Shown piece after piece: positions 25,448 to 36,252 of a stretch of 64,000 bases of DNA. The notes beneath the pieces were generated by a model. That model saw nothing but the letters and a program-made list of their open reading frames with translations, ran no database searches and was not told the origin of the DNA. Position 1 is the first letter of the stretch. Each line of letters starts with the position of its first letter. Source of the DNA: Anaerolineaceae bacterium (lineage in GTDB: Bacteria; Chloroflexota; Anaerolineae; Promineifilales; Promineifilaceae). The stretch is from positions 1 to 64,000 of the forward strand of contig PABI01000056.1 of NCBI GenBank assembly GCA_002699125.1. Direction: 5' to 3'. The translations under genes and the position numbers were made by a program.

Positions 25448-26101
25448 TTATTGTTTAGCCAGGCCTAACAGCGCCCGGGCCGAAATTGGCCCTTCGCGCA
25501 GCAGCTTTAGCTCATGGCCAGTACAGTCTAAAATGGTGGAAGCTTCAGCATGGGGGGATGGGCCATCATCAACAACGGCCGTTACCCAGCCAGCTAATTG
25601 GTTCAGGGCATCAACGGCCGTATCTGCCGGTTCTTGCCCCGATAAGTTGGCGCTGGTCACGGCCAATGCCCCGCCGGCGGCACGAATGATGTCGCGACCC
25701 ACTTGATTATTGGGAATGCGCACCGCCACGCTGTCGTTGTGCGATATTTCGGCGGGCAAATCGGGATGTTTGGGCAGCAGCAAGGTTAATGGACCCGGCC
25801 AATATTGGTTAATGAATGTTTGGGCAACGGCCGGGACGGTGCGCACCACGCGGGACAAGTCGCTGTGATCGGCCAGTAAAATGGGGATTGGTTTGCTAAA
25901 CTGCCGTTGTTTGGCCGCGTAAATCAGGCGTACGGCCGCGGAATTAAACGCATCACCCGCCAGCCCATACAGCGTATCTGTTGGTATGACGATAAGATTG
26001 CCGGCTCGCGCTTCGGCTGCTGCCTGAATAATCGCTCCCGGAAAATTGGCAGGTAGCAGTTGTGTATGGGTTGGTGGATACGGCCTCTTCAAACTTTCCA
26101 A
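25448..26101 (-). CDS. tsaC: L-threonylcarbamoyladenylate synthase
   Basis: The 217-residue YrdC/Sua5-domain protein makes threonylcarbamoyl-AMP for t6A modification of tRNA. It shows IPTDTLYGLAGDAF, KQRQFSKPIPILLADHSDL, LTLLLPKHPDLP and VAVRIPN in order, the family's core. The start is unsure: the longest reading begins with TTG at 26101 and lies in repeat-like text; translation may begin a little later. It follows prmC by 22 bases in an operon. Confidence 0.9.
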   Translation of the reverse strand: MESLKRPYPPTHTQLLPANFPGAIIQAAAEARAGNLIVIPTDTLYGLAGDAFNSAAVRLIYAAKQRQFSKPIPILLADHSDLSRVVRTVPAVAQTFINQYWPGPLTLLLPKHPDLPAEISHNDSVAVRIPNNQVGRDIIRAAGGALAVTSANLSGQEPADTAVDALNQLAGWVTAVVDDGPSPHAEASTILDCTGHELKLLREGPISARALLGLAKQ

Positions 26102-26123
26102 ACTTCCCTCTTTCCAAATTTTA

Positions 26124-26966
26124 TTATTTTGCCAAAGCGATCTTTACAATCCGGTCATGTCCGGCGAAATCGGGCAAAACCGTGATGTTTGCCTCGGGAA
26201 AATGGCTTTGGGCAGCCGCTTGTACGACCTTACTCTGCTGCCAGCCAATTTCCAAAAAAATAGCGCCGTTAGAGCGGAGCCGGGTGGTTGCCTGTTGTAA
26301 CAGCTGTCGGATTAAATCCAGGCCATCCTTGCCCCCGTCCAGAGCCAGCGCTGGCTCGTACAATTTTACCCCATCAGCCAGCGCCTGCCACTCGCCGCTG
26401 GTGACGTAGGGCAAATTGGCCACAACCAGGTCAACTGGTGTGTCAATGGCCTGCAATAAGTCACTTTGCTGGAACTGGATGCGGCCCGGGGCCAGCCGCG
26501 CACCATTTTGTTGGGCAATGGCTAATGCTTCCAGAGAGATGTCTACGGCCGTTACCTGCAAATCGGGCAAAAAGCGGGCCAGCGCAATGGCGATGCAGCC
26601 GCTGCCCGTACCGACGTCTACGGCCGTTGCTGCCTTGTTTTCCCGCGCCCAAGCTGCCGCCAACTCCACCAACTGTTCGGTCTCTGGCCGCGGAATGAGC
26701 ACGCCAGGGGCCACGTGCAAGTCAAAGTCAAAAAACGGAGCGTGGCCGATGATATACGGCACGGGTTCTTCTTTTTGGGCGCGGCTGATGAGCTTCCGAT
26801 AGTTCTTTTTCTGTTCGGGTGTTAGCTCCTGGTCATGGTGCACAATCAGGTAGCTGTGGGGCACATCCAGCAGATGTTCCAGCAGCAGCCGGGCGTCTAC
26901 CTTGGGTGTAGGTGATGAGGGGGTAAGTTGAGAACGACCGTAATCCAACGCTGCCTGAATATCCAT
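26124..26966 (-). CDS. prmC: Peptide chain release factor N5-glutamine methyltransferase
   Basis: This 280-residue PrmC/HemK-type enzyme methylates the GGQ glutamine of release factors. The N-terminal helical domain ends in PRPETE (92-97); the AdoMet loop is VDVGTGSGCIAIALA (116-130). The catalytic NPPY appears as NLPY (184-187), a known variant. ATG at 26966 has no strong ribosome site. tsaC follows closely, a common pairing of translation genes. Confidence 0.92.
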   Translation of the reverse strand: MDIQAALDYGRSQLTPSSPTPKVDARLLLEHLLDVPHSYLIVHHDQELTPEQKKNYRKLISRAQKEEPVPYIIGHAPFFDFDLHVAPGVLIPRPETEQLVELAAAWARENKAATAVDVGTGSGCIAIALARFLPDLQVTAVDISLEALAIAQQNGARLAPGRIQFQQSDLLQAIDTPVDLVVANLPYVTSGEWQALADGVKLYEPALALDGGKDGLDLIRQLLQQATTRLRSNGAIFLEIGWQQSKVVQAAAQSHFPEANITVLPDFAGHDRIVKIALAK

Positions 26967-27005
26967 AGCCGAGAAGCATAAAGTGTGCGGCTTGATAAAG
27001 CAAAA

Positions 27006-27065
27006 AAAGAGATTGGAGATGAGAGATTATAGAGATTATTAATCTCCAATCTCCTGTCTCCAATC
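27006..27065. repeat. GAGATTGGAGAT hairpin repeat
   Basis: GAGATTGGAGAT and its complement ATCTCCAATCTC enclose a short loop in the gap between prmC and cysC. The same words occur inside the GT4 gene at about 23990. Confidence 0.6.
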
Positions 27066-27095
27066 TCTGCTTTTAAAAGAGTTGGAAGCTAAGAA

Positions 27096-27189
27096 TCTAT
27101 CCGAAACGCCACAGAGGAAAAAGAGAAGATAGAAAAGTTGGGACCCCTCTCAAAAATCTCTGTGAACTCTGTGGCCAATATTCGAATAG
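27096..27189. repeat. About 90-bp interspersed element, copy 2 (reverse orientation)
   Basis: This element opens ATCCGAAACGCCACAGAGG and ends CTCTGTGGCCAATATTCGAA. It lines up with the reverse complement of 12782-12875 along its whole length by eye. Terminal CCGAA/TTCG arms and inner CACAGAG arms are shared. Confidence 0.75.
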
Positions 27190-27199
27190 GATAACGTCT

Positions 27200-27748
27200 T
27201 TATGCTGGCTGAGCCACCGGAATCAGGCCACGCTTTTCCAGTTCGCCAATGATGAAAGCGGCGCTTTCGGCCACTGTTTGCTTATCGGTGCGTACGTGGA
27301 TGTCGGGGTTTGCTGGTGATTCAAATGGATCAGAAATGCCCGTGAAGTTTTTGATTTCGCCAGCCAGGGCCTTTTTGTACATCCCTTTGACATCGCGCTC
27401 AATGACCACATCCAGCGGTGCGTCTACAAACACTTCCAGGAAGTTGGTGGTATTGGCCCGCACATCGTCGCGGATGGACTGGTAGGGGGAGATAAAGGAG
27501 CAGATGCAGCCCACACCATTACGGGAGAGCAGCTTGGCGACAAAGGTGATGCGCTCAATGTTCTTTTCGCGGTCTTCTTTGGAGAAGCCCAGGTCACGGG
27601 TCAGACTTTCGCGGACGACGTCGCCATCCAGACGTTCCAGGCGCAAATTACGGTTGGCTAATTGCTCCAGCAGTTCTAGAGCAATCGTGGTTTTGCCCGC
27701 ACCGGACAGGCCGGTCATCCACAGTACAAATCCTTGTTGTTCGGTCAT
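27200..27748 (-). CDS. cysC: Adenylylsulfate (APS) kinase
   Basis: This 182-residue enzyme phosphorylates APS to PAPS, the sulfate donor. The P-loop GLSGAGKTT (13-21), RLDGDVVRESL, the FVAKLLSRNGV strand and the KNFTGISDPFESP lid are in the family order. It lies directly downstream of the Sat-CysC fusion (85 bases), so the cell has two APS kinases, hinting at high PAPS demand. GAGG precedes the ATG. Confidence 0.93.
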   Translation of the reverse strand: MTEQQGFVLWMTGLSGAGKTTIALELLEQLANRNLRLERLDGDVVRESLTRDLGFSKEDREKNIERITFVAKLLSRNGVGCICSFISPYQSIRDDVRANTTNFLEVFVDAPLDVVIERDVKGMYKKALAGEIKNFTGISDPFESPANPDIHVRTDKQTVAESAAFIIGELEKRGLIPVAQPA

Positions 27749-27833
27749 AATAAATCCTCGTTTTAGTTAATTTTTAATGGGAACTTGATAATTGGGTAAT
27801 TACTCTCATTGCGCAACTACCCAATACAAATTC

Positions 27834-29600
<1,767 letters not shown>

Positions 29601-29946
29601 TCATAAAAAAAGCGGCCCTGAACAAATCACCTTGTACAAAGGGATCTACTCTGGGCTGCTTTTTGTGTTTTGAAGGTTACTTCTGCGCTTGTAAAACCTG
29701 AGTAATTCGCAAACAATTGTAGCAAAAAATCACGAAGAATGAATGCGAACTCCGTCCTAGTTTAGAAATGGTTCCTTACGGTCTATGTTAAGAGTTTTGA
29801 TGATGAATATAGTGTAAAAATCCGTAAGTTTTACTGCCATTAAAGTCAGGAACGCAATTTTAGCACAAGTTTCGGCTGGTAACATGATAATAAAACATTA
29901 TAATGCCTGACGATGCGAAGAAAGGATTACTGCGAGAAAAAACGTG
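29601..29946. promoter_or_regulatory. Gap upstream of sat: possible structured leader
   Basis: Between the sat start and the GT2 gene no ORF is supported. AAAAAGCGGCCC (29607-29618) and GGGCTGCTTTTT (29653-29664) can pair, enclosing CCTTGTACAAAGG; on the minus strand this stem with a T-run lies immediately before the sat start. It could be an attenuator or other leader for the sulfate genes, or a terminator on the + strand; that cannot be decided. TATAAT at 29899-29904 is a possible -10 for GT2 without a clear -35. Confidence 0.45.
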
Positions 29947-30873
29947 ATGAAAAAAGATATAAACCAACTAGAAAACAGCTTTCCTCTGGTTTTTATAGTT
30001 GTCTTAAACTGGAATGCTTTTGGGGATACTCATGAATGTTTGCTTTCTTTGAAGGAAGTGACCTATCCTAATTTTCAAATTGTCGTTGTTGATAATGGCT
30101 CAAACGACGATAGTCCACAGCAAATTGTGGCAAGCCATCCAGATTTGACATTGGTCACGTGTGAGGTCAACAAGGGGATTGCTGCAGGCTATAATCGTGG
30201 TATTCAGTTTGCATTGCAGGCTGGAGCAGACCATGTTGTTGTAATGAACAACGATCTTGTCTTTGATCCTGAATTTTTGTCTGCTATGGTCAGAACGATC
30301 CAGATTTGGCCGCAAAGCGGCATCATTATGCCCAAAATTTATTATTATGATGATCCTGACGTTATCTGGTCCACTGGCGGCCGTACACGCTGGATGTCTT
30401 CTAACATCTTACTGCGGGACAGGCAAAAGAAGGATGGCCCTGCGATTCAAACAGAAGAAATGATAGAGTTTGCCCCCAGCTGTTGCCTGCTGCTTACGCG
30501 GGATGTTTGTCAGGAAGTTTCGTTTGATGAAAGCTACTTCTTTTACTACGACGATTGGGATTTCTGTCTGGAAGCCAGGAAAAAGGGTTGGCATATTATT
30601 TTCTCCCCTGCGGCTCATATCTGGCATAAAGTATCACGCAGTACGCAAAATAGCCCTAAATCCCTGCGTTGGTGGAAAGTGCTCGGGCAGAGCTGTGTAC
30701 GATACCATCGTAAGCATCATTCGATGTGGTTGCTGGCTACATATGTAACTTGGGTGGTGCTACGTGAAGTGGTAAAAGGCAACTTTAAAAGCTTGCCCAC
30801 TTTTCTGCGCGGCATTCAATTAGGCTTGCAGGCAAAAACGGTAGAAGATATGCAACCGGGTTGGAGTGTGTAA
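29947..30873 (+). CDS. Glycosyltransferase family 2
   Basis: The 308-residue GT-A enzyme shows VVDNGSNDDSPQQI, then NDLVFDPEFLSAM (DxD-type acidic site) and a C-terminal YDDWDFCLEARKKGW, as in rhamnosyl and other inverting transferases of family 2. An ATG at 29947 (GTG at 29944 is also open) is not preceded by a strong ribosome site. It is followed with no gap by a methyltransferase gene and then a sugar nucleotidyltransferase, a small glycan cassette. Confidence 0.9.
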   Translation: MKKDINQLENSFPLVFIVVLNWNAFGDTHECLLSLKEVTYPNFQIVVVDNGSNDDSPQQIVASHPDLTLVTCEVNKGIAAGYNRGIQFALQAGADHVVVMNNDLVFDPEFLSAMVRTIQIWPQSGIIMPKIYYYDDPDVIWSTGGRTRWMSSNILLRDRQKKDGPAIQTEEMIEFAPSCCLLLTRDVCQEVSFDESYFFYYDDWDFCLEARKKGWHIIFSPAAHIWHKVSRSTQNSPKSLRWWKVLGQSCVRYHRKHHSMWLLATYVTWVVLREVVKGNFKSLPTFLRGIQLGLQAKTVEDMQPGWSV

Positions 30874-31878
30874 ATGCCACAAGAAGGACCCTCAGTGGCT
30901 TCTGGTACACCTGGACAGCAACGTGGTTTTGAATGGATTGCTTGTGAGATTTGTGGCAGTAGTAGGCACCATCTCGTAGCGGCCCGAACGGATCTGTTCT
31001 TGGGTGGTAATACTCTGTTTGCCATGCATGAATGTGAAGAATGCCATGTAATTTATCAGTTTCCCCGACCAACACCGGAAAAAATGGCAGATTATTATCC
31101 TCCCTATTATCAGCAATATACGAAAGGACTGGTTGAGGAAAAATGGCTAACGCGTTTGTCACGTTGCTATGGGCTGCGCAAGCGAGCCAAAATTATCACT
31201 AAACAGGTTCAGACTGGAACTGTTTTGGACGTAGGTTGCGCTACAGGTGATTTTTTGTCGATTATGAAAACCTTTCCACGGTGGAGAGTGTATGGTATTG
31301 AGCCAACTCATACTGCGTTGACATATGCAAGACAAAGGATTGGGTTGTCTGTTGTAGAGGGTGTGTTAAATGTGGCTCCGTTTGCGGAAAACAGCTTCGA
31401 TGCCATCACAATGTGGGATGTTTTAGAGCATGTGTATGATCCGCTTGATGTGTTGAAGGATGTTGCCCGTTTGTTGAAACCGGGTGGAGTATTTGTGGTC
31501 AATCATCCAAATATTAAAAGCATTGATCGAAAGCTTTTTGGCAATATGTGGCTTGGGTATGAACTTCCGCGACATTTGTATTTGTTTCCCAGTGATTTGT
31601 TGAGGGATTTGATGGCTGAACTTGGCCTTCAAGAAGTGGAACGACAGTGTTTATATGGTAGCCATGCTGCAACTTTTTCGAGCGTGATGTTTTTAATAGA
31701 GAATCGTTTCAAAGATCCCAAAGTACAGGCACTTGCTCGTAAATTACTTTTCAGTGTGGTGGCACGGTTGCTTGTTTTGCCATACTTTAAGGTGATTGAT
31801 TATCTGAAGTTAGGGTCTAATATAACGGCCGTTTTCGTAAAACCTCCTGATACTAAGTCAGTACAGGAAAACAGCTAG
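30874..31878 (+). CDS. SAM-dependent methyltransferase with N-terminal zinc-binding domain
   Basis: This 334-residue protein joins an N-terminal four-cysteine site (CEICGSS, then CEECHVIYQFP) to a class I methyltransferase domain with VLDVGCATGDFL as AdoMet loop. This layout is typical of sugar or nucleotide-sugar methyltransferases in polysaccharide clusters. The ATG follows the GT2 stop codon directly. One ACGGCCGT copy is near the end. Confidence 0.87.
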   Translation: MPQEGPSVASGTPGQQRGFEWIACEICGSSRHHLVAARTDLFLGGNTLFAMHECEECHVIYQFPRPTPEKMADYYPPYYQQYTKGLVEEKWLTRLSRCYGLRKRAKIITKQVQTGTVLDVGCATGDFLSIMKTFPRWRVYGIEPTHTALTYARQRIGLSVVEGVLNVAPFAENSFDAITMWDVLEHVYDPLDVLKDVARLLKPGGVFVVNHPNIKSIDRKLFGNMWLGYELPRHLYLFPSDLLRDLMAELGLQEVERQCLYGSHAATFSSVMFLIENRFKDPKVQALARKLLFSVVARLLVLPYFKVIDYLKLGSNITAVFVKPPDTKSVQENS

Positions 31879-31900
31879 CTATTTATTAAGGAAAAATTAC

Positions 31901-32692
31901 ATGAGCAAACTGGTTGGTTTATTCCCCGCAGCTGGTCGTGGCTCGCGATTAGGCATAATTCCTTGCAGCAAAGAGATAATGCCGCTTGGGTTCCAATCCA
32001 GTGTCAAATCAACACGAGAAATCTGGAGTCCTGTGACAACTATTGAAACGCATCTTAATGCGTTCCACCTGGCCGGAGTAGAACAAATCGGGATTGTGAT
32101 TGGGCAAGACAAGTGGGATATTGTGCGCTATTTGGGAAATGGAGAACGATTCGGCTTGCCAATAGCCTATTTTTATCAGGAACAACTTTTAGGAATGCCA
32201 TTTGCTCTTGATTTAGCTTATGCCTGGGTAAAAGATGCAACCATTCTTTTTTCAATGCCAGATACATTGATTACACCACTTAACTCAATAGCCGGATTGG
32301 CAAAACATCATGAAACGAATGAGGCAGATGTTACGCTTGGTCTTTTCCAGACTAGTACACCACAAAAATTTGGCATGGTTGAGCTCGATGCTTCGGGTGC
32401 CATTGTTGGTTTTGTGGATAAACCGGCCAAAACAGATTTGAAGTTAATGTGGGGATGTGCAGCGTGGTCGCCAAAATTTACGCAGTTTATGCACGATTAT
32501 TTGGAAGAATCTTCTATCCCTGATAGGGAGGTAGTTTTGAGCGATTTGTTTTTGGCTGCGTTGAAAGCTGGGCATCATTTTGAGCCTTACCAGTTAACCA
32601 ATGGTCATTATCATGATATTGGGACACCGGAGAGCTTTCAGTCGGCCGTTTATGATTTAGCACGTCAGCAAGTTTCGGATGAGTTTGATTGA
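31901..32692 (+). CDS. Sugar nucleotidyltransferase (glucose-1-phosphate thymidylyltransferase-like)
   Basis: The 263-residue protein starts with the nucleotidyltransferase loop FPAAGRGSRLG and continues KEIMPLG, with a DTLITP metal-site region (SMPDTLITPL). It should activate a sugar phosphate with UTP, dTTP or CTP for the neighbouring glycosyltransferases. It lies 22 bases after the methyltransferase and completes the cassette begun at 29947. Confidence 0.86.
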   Translation: MSKLVGLFPAAGRGSRLGIIPCSKEIMPLGFQSSVKSTREIWSPVTTIETHLNAFHLAGVEQIGIVIGQDKWDIVRYLGNGERFGLPIAYFYQEQLLGMPFALDLAYAWVKDATILFSMPDTLITPLNSIAGLAKHHETNEADVTLGLFQTSTPQKFGMVELDASGAIVGFVDKPAKTDLKLMWGCAAWSPKFTQFMHDYLEESSIPDREVVLSDLFLAALKAGHHFEPYQLTNGHYHDIGTPESFQSAVYDLARQQVSDEFD

Positions 32693-32933
32693 CCTGAATC
32701 AAGTGTATAGTATCTCCTCAATTGATCCCCTGAACTTTTGACCCGCGAATGTTCCATGCATTTTATTCTGTAAGTGGCATGACATTTATCACATTAGCCG
32801 CTAAAGTCATTGATCTCTCTTGCTGCGGTTCATTATAATAACTACATATAAACCATCACCAGTCAATGCATCAATCTTGCTGACTTAATAAGATGCAGCT
32901 TTTCTTTTGTGTGTTACAAGAGGAAACTTCCCC

Positions 32934-33742
32934 ATGAGTACAAAACGAATAATAATGTTAGCAGTGTTTTCTACGTTGTTGATCGGTACGCGCTTGCTTG
33001 CACGAGTAGTAGCCAGCCAACCGGACGCCAAAATGGAGCAAGCCACCGGCAGCCCACCGCAAAATATAGAATGGCTGGCACAGTTAAGTGGTAGTTTGAA
33101 CAGCGGCTTCATACAAGGAGATTATGCCTACTTTGGAATCGGTACCTATCTGGCAAAAAGAGGGGAACCAATCAATTAAATCAGGTTGGTTATTATCCAA
33201 CGGTGGACAATCCTTATTGGGTCTATGCAGATGGACGAGATATTTTGACAGAAAGCACAGATAATTATTTGACGTTCAGCTATGCCTTTACAATACCCAC
33301 GACTGAAACGATTATGCCAGATGGGGGTGTTTTGCAGTCTGAATTGGACCAGGTTTCTTATGCAATTCCATCTGGCACCTTTACCAATACCGTTACCGTT
33401 ACTCATATGGCTATTTTCCAAGATATTCCACCTACAAACAGGATTCCTATTGGAAGGGCTTTTGAGATTACGGCCGTATTTAGCGATACTGGGCAAACGG
33501 CCGTTCTACAAAAGCCTATTTCGGTTACCGTTCCTTACAATCCGAGCCGAGTTGGTCATCTAATAGACGGTACAATGGCCTTGTATTATTGGGATGGGGC
33601 AGCGTGGCAAAAATCGGACACTTCAATTATTAATCCCCAAACAAATATCATTACGGCTACTCTTCCATATCAAACAATATGGCAATTACAAGGGGAAACT
33701 AATCGCATTTACATGCCAATTATGCCCTATAAACAGAAATGA
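32934..33742 (+). pseudogene. Broken secreted protein (LVIVD-like start, beta-rich end)
   Basis: The 5' part (32934-33179) has a signal peptide and then FIQGDYAYFGIGTYL, which resembles the first strand of LVIVD beta-propeller repeats; it stops at 33179. A different frame continues from about 33166 (NQLNQVGYYPTVDNPYWVYADG) to 33742, ending in a beta-rich domain. Adding one base in GGGG at about 33161-33165 rejoins them. The propeller repeats themselves are nearly gone, so an internal deletion is also likely. Confidence 0.65.
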
Positions 33743-33969
33743 AGTGCCTAGAAACCTCTCGACTAATCTGGCGTAGATAGCAATTTAAAACTCACCTAAT
33801 GTGAAAAATGCCCTTACAAAAGAAAAATAACCCAAAAGGATTACCAGTTTTTGCGTCACGCGACCTCAATTGAACTATGGGGTTATTGACTGTATTTAGT
33901 TAGCAATTAAAATGCATAATGTATTAACATTAGCCTAACATTTTTATATTCTTTCAGGAGATAGTACAC

Positions 33970-35391
33970 ATGAGTAAATTCCGCAGAATAATTGCCTTTA
34001 GTATGTTTTTTGTGATGGCATTTGTCTTCTTAATGTTTTCAAGCCATTCAGTAGCTGCCCAAACCAATGCTCCAGGCGTTTGGAGTAGCTCCATTAATCT
34101 ACAGAATGTTACATCGTCACCGGCTACAGTTGTCATTACCTTCTATGATGCTAGTGGTAACGTTGTGACGACTTATACGCCATCAACTTTGGCTGGTGGT
34201 GAAGCGCTTTCAATCTTTGTCCCAGCCATTACCACTTCGCCGGCGTTGCCTTCTGGGCAGTATTCAGTGGTTGTAAGTAGCGATGTGCAGATTCTTGCTT
34301 CGGTAAATACTGCTTCCACTAATAGCACATCTGCCCCCTGGACAGCGTTTGCTTACGACGGCTTTGATTCTTCTCAAGCTGGCGCTACCCTGTATTTTCC
34401 TGGTAATTACAATAACTACTTCAATTTCTTTTCTGAATTAGTTATTCAGAATACCGATGCTTCTACAACAGCGACACTGCGGGGCACCTTCCGCAACCAA
34501 AGTGGTACTGTTTTAGCTTCCAATGTAAATCTTGGTACTGTTGCCCCTAACGCTTCCCGTACTATCGCCATGTCTTCTGTCTCCGGCTTGCCATCTGGTA
34601 GCAGTGGTGTATTTAGTGCCGTTGTGACTTCTGATGAGACAGTTAATTTGGTTGGTGTTGCCAATATTTGGCGTACCTCTCCTACCAACGGTACGGCTAG
34701 CTACTCTGGCTTTACAGGTGGTGGTACAACCCTATACCCTCCAGCGTTATACAACAACTATTTTGGCTTCCGGTCTGCATTGACTGTTCAAAATGTTGGC
34801 ACGTCTCAAAATGCTGTTGGTACAATTACCTATGGTAATGGCACTACTGTTAATTTCAATTTAGCACCGGGGGCAGCACAAGAATACTTCCAGCCTAATA
34901 ACGCTAGCCTGCCGTCTGGCAATACTAATGGCGTATTTTCTGCCAAGGTAACCACGACTCAAGGGTCTGTTGTGGGTCTTGTCAGTCTCAGTTCGGCTAC
35001 GGGAGGTCCTTTTGCTAGCTACAATGTGCCGTCCTCGGCATCATCTTCTGTGAACATTCCGAACTTGCTGAGCGACTACTATGGTTACTTCAGTGCTGTT
35101 ACAGTACAAAATGCCGGTACAACCTCAACCAACATAACTATTAATTATGCCAATGGTATGTCGAAAACAATCAATAACGTTCCGGCTGGTGGCACTACAA
35201 ATATTATCCACCTGGATAATGCTGGTGATGCGCTTCCTTTCCGGACATCAACTTCAGCTACGGTGTCGTCTTCAAATGGGAATCCGTTAGTGGCTGTTAT
35301 CCAGCACAACACATCACCAAACGTTGCTGGTTACAATTCGGCCAAGACACCAAGTGATTTCCTGTTGGCTGTCACCGGTGTTTCTGAGTAA
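33970..35391 (+). CDS. Secreted surface protein with four about 105-residue repeats
   Basis: The 473-residue product has a signal peptide (cleavage near residue 30) and four degenerate repeats starting near 36, 140, 247 and 360. Each opens around (L/N)-Y/F-P-x-x-Y/S-NYF/YYG-x-F-S-x-(L/V)-x-QN and ends in a strand rich in V/A and a Ser/Thr block. Codons differ from the neighbours (many GGT, ACT, GCT), which suits high expression. No ACGGCCGT occurs in it. It may be a sheath, S-layer or adhesin protein; that is inference. CAGGAG precedes the ATG; a hairpin-forming sequence (33826-33887) lies upstream. Confidence 0.85.
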   Translation: MSKFRRIIAFSMFFVMAFVFLMFSSHSVAAQTNAPGVWSSSINLQNVTSSPATVVITFYDASGNVVTTYTPSTLAGGEALSIFVPAITTSPALPSGQYSVVVSSDVQILASVNTASTNSTSAPWTAFAYDGFDSSQAGATLYFPGNYNNYFNFFSELVIQNTDASTTATLRGTFRNQSGTVLASNVNLGTVAPNASRTIAMSSVSGLPSGSSGVFSAVVTSDETVNLVGVANIWRTSPTNGTASYSGFTGGGTTLYPPALYNNYFGFRSALTVQNVGTSQNAVGTITYGNGTTVNFNLAPGAAQEYFQPNNASLPSGNTNGVFSAKVTTTQGSVVGLVSLSSATGGPFASYNVPSSASSSVNIPNLLSDYYGYFSAVTVQNAGTTSTNITINYANGMSKTINNVPAGGTTNIIHLDNAGDALPFRTSTSATVSSSNGNPLVAVIQHNTSPNVAGYNSAKTPSDFLLAVTGVSE

Positions 35392-35444
35392 TTGATGAAC
35401 CAAGGTTAACTCCTAGCTAAGAGTTAATAAGAGGATGTACAAAT

Positions 35445-35482
35445 TGCAGGATTATCTTTTATGATAGTCCTGCATTTTTTTT
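35445..35482 (+). terminator. Rho-independent terminator of the surface-protein gene
   Basis: TGCAGGATTATC (35445-35456) pairs with GATAGTCCTGCA (35463-35474) with one wobble, a 6-base loop and eight T (35475-35482). Confidence 0.88.
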
Positions 35483-35514
35483 GTTATTGAGTGAGAACGA
35501 TAGGATAAATAGAA

Positions 35515-36249
35515 ATGCAACAAAAATTAAGGATAAAAGAATCATTATTTGGACTGATTCTGTTTTTGTCGTTGGCCGCATGCGGTGCTGCCCCTGAGAC
35601 ACCCGATCTGGAATTTTCGGCAACACCGGAAGAAGGGGGGAACCCACAGTTTTTGGTAACGCAAGAGGGGTATCCGGTTGTTGTCGAAGATGCTCCTGTT
35701 CTCGAAGGTTATCCTGGACCGGCCGGAACGGTTATTGGCCAATCTGTTGACGGCCGTAGCCAAACGGCCGTCGCTGCCTATGAATTAGCGTTAGAAGTTG
35801 CCCTAGATGAATTTAGCCCAGAAGCCTATCTGCACACCATTGCTCCGTCCAATATCATGTTATCTAATTTGGGTAATCCGCCCGTACTGCCTGGTTGGTT
35901 TTATATTTTCAAGCGGCCAGAATCGCGGCGTGAACTGGTCGTTCAAGTTGTAGACAGTGTGGTTACTGGAACAACGCTGACTGAATCTGTCAGTGATATT
36001 CAGCCAACTCCCTTGCCTATTGATATGAATCAAATTACATTAGATAGTGATGATGTTTTTGAATTATTCAATGAAGTAGGCGGTAGTCGGGGCCTGGTGC
36101 AAGAGGGAGTGCCTTACGATCTGGAATTGATTTACCTGACTGGAAGCGACGCGCCAGTTTGGAGTGTAGTCGATCCGTTTACCCAACAATGGGTTATTTC
36201 TTTTAATGCTGTAACCGGAGAAGAAGTCCCAAATCCGTACGACCAATAG
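35515..36249 (+). CDS. Lipoprotein of unknown function
   Basis: The 244-residue protein has a lipoprotein signal (LSLAAC, Cys23) and a soluble domain of about 200 residues I do not recognise, rich in acidic residues and proline. It has two ACGGCCGT copies, unlike the surface protein before it. An IS66-type element has inserted four bases after its stop codon, separating it from a hairpin that was probably its terminator. Confidence 0.82.
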   Translation: MQQKLRIKESLFGLILFLSLAACGAAPETPDLEFSATPEEGGNPQFLVTQEGYPVVVEDAPVLEGYPGPAGTVIGQSVDGRSQTAVAAYELALEVALDEFSPEAYLHTIAPSNIMLSNLGNPPVLPGWFYIFKRPESRRELVVQVVDSVVTGTTLTESVSDIQPTPLPIDMNQITLDSDDVFELFNEVGGSRGLVQEGVPYDLELIYLTGSDAPVWSVVDPFTQQWVISFNAVTGEEVPNPYDQ

Positions 36250-36252
36250 CTT

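Noticed and set aside
33826..33969. c-di-GMP (GEMM) riboswitch before the surface protein
   Set aside because: GTCACGCGAC looks partly similar, but the conserved core and tetraloop partner are missing.
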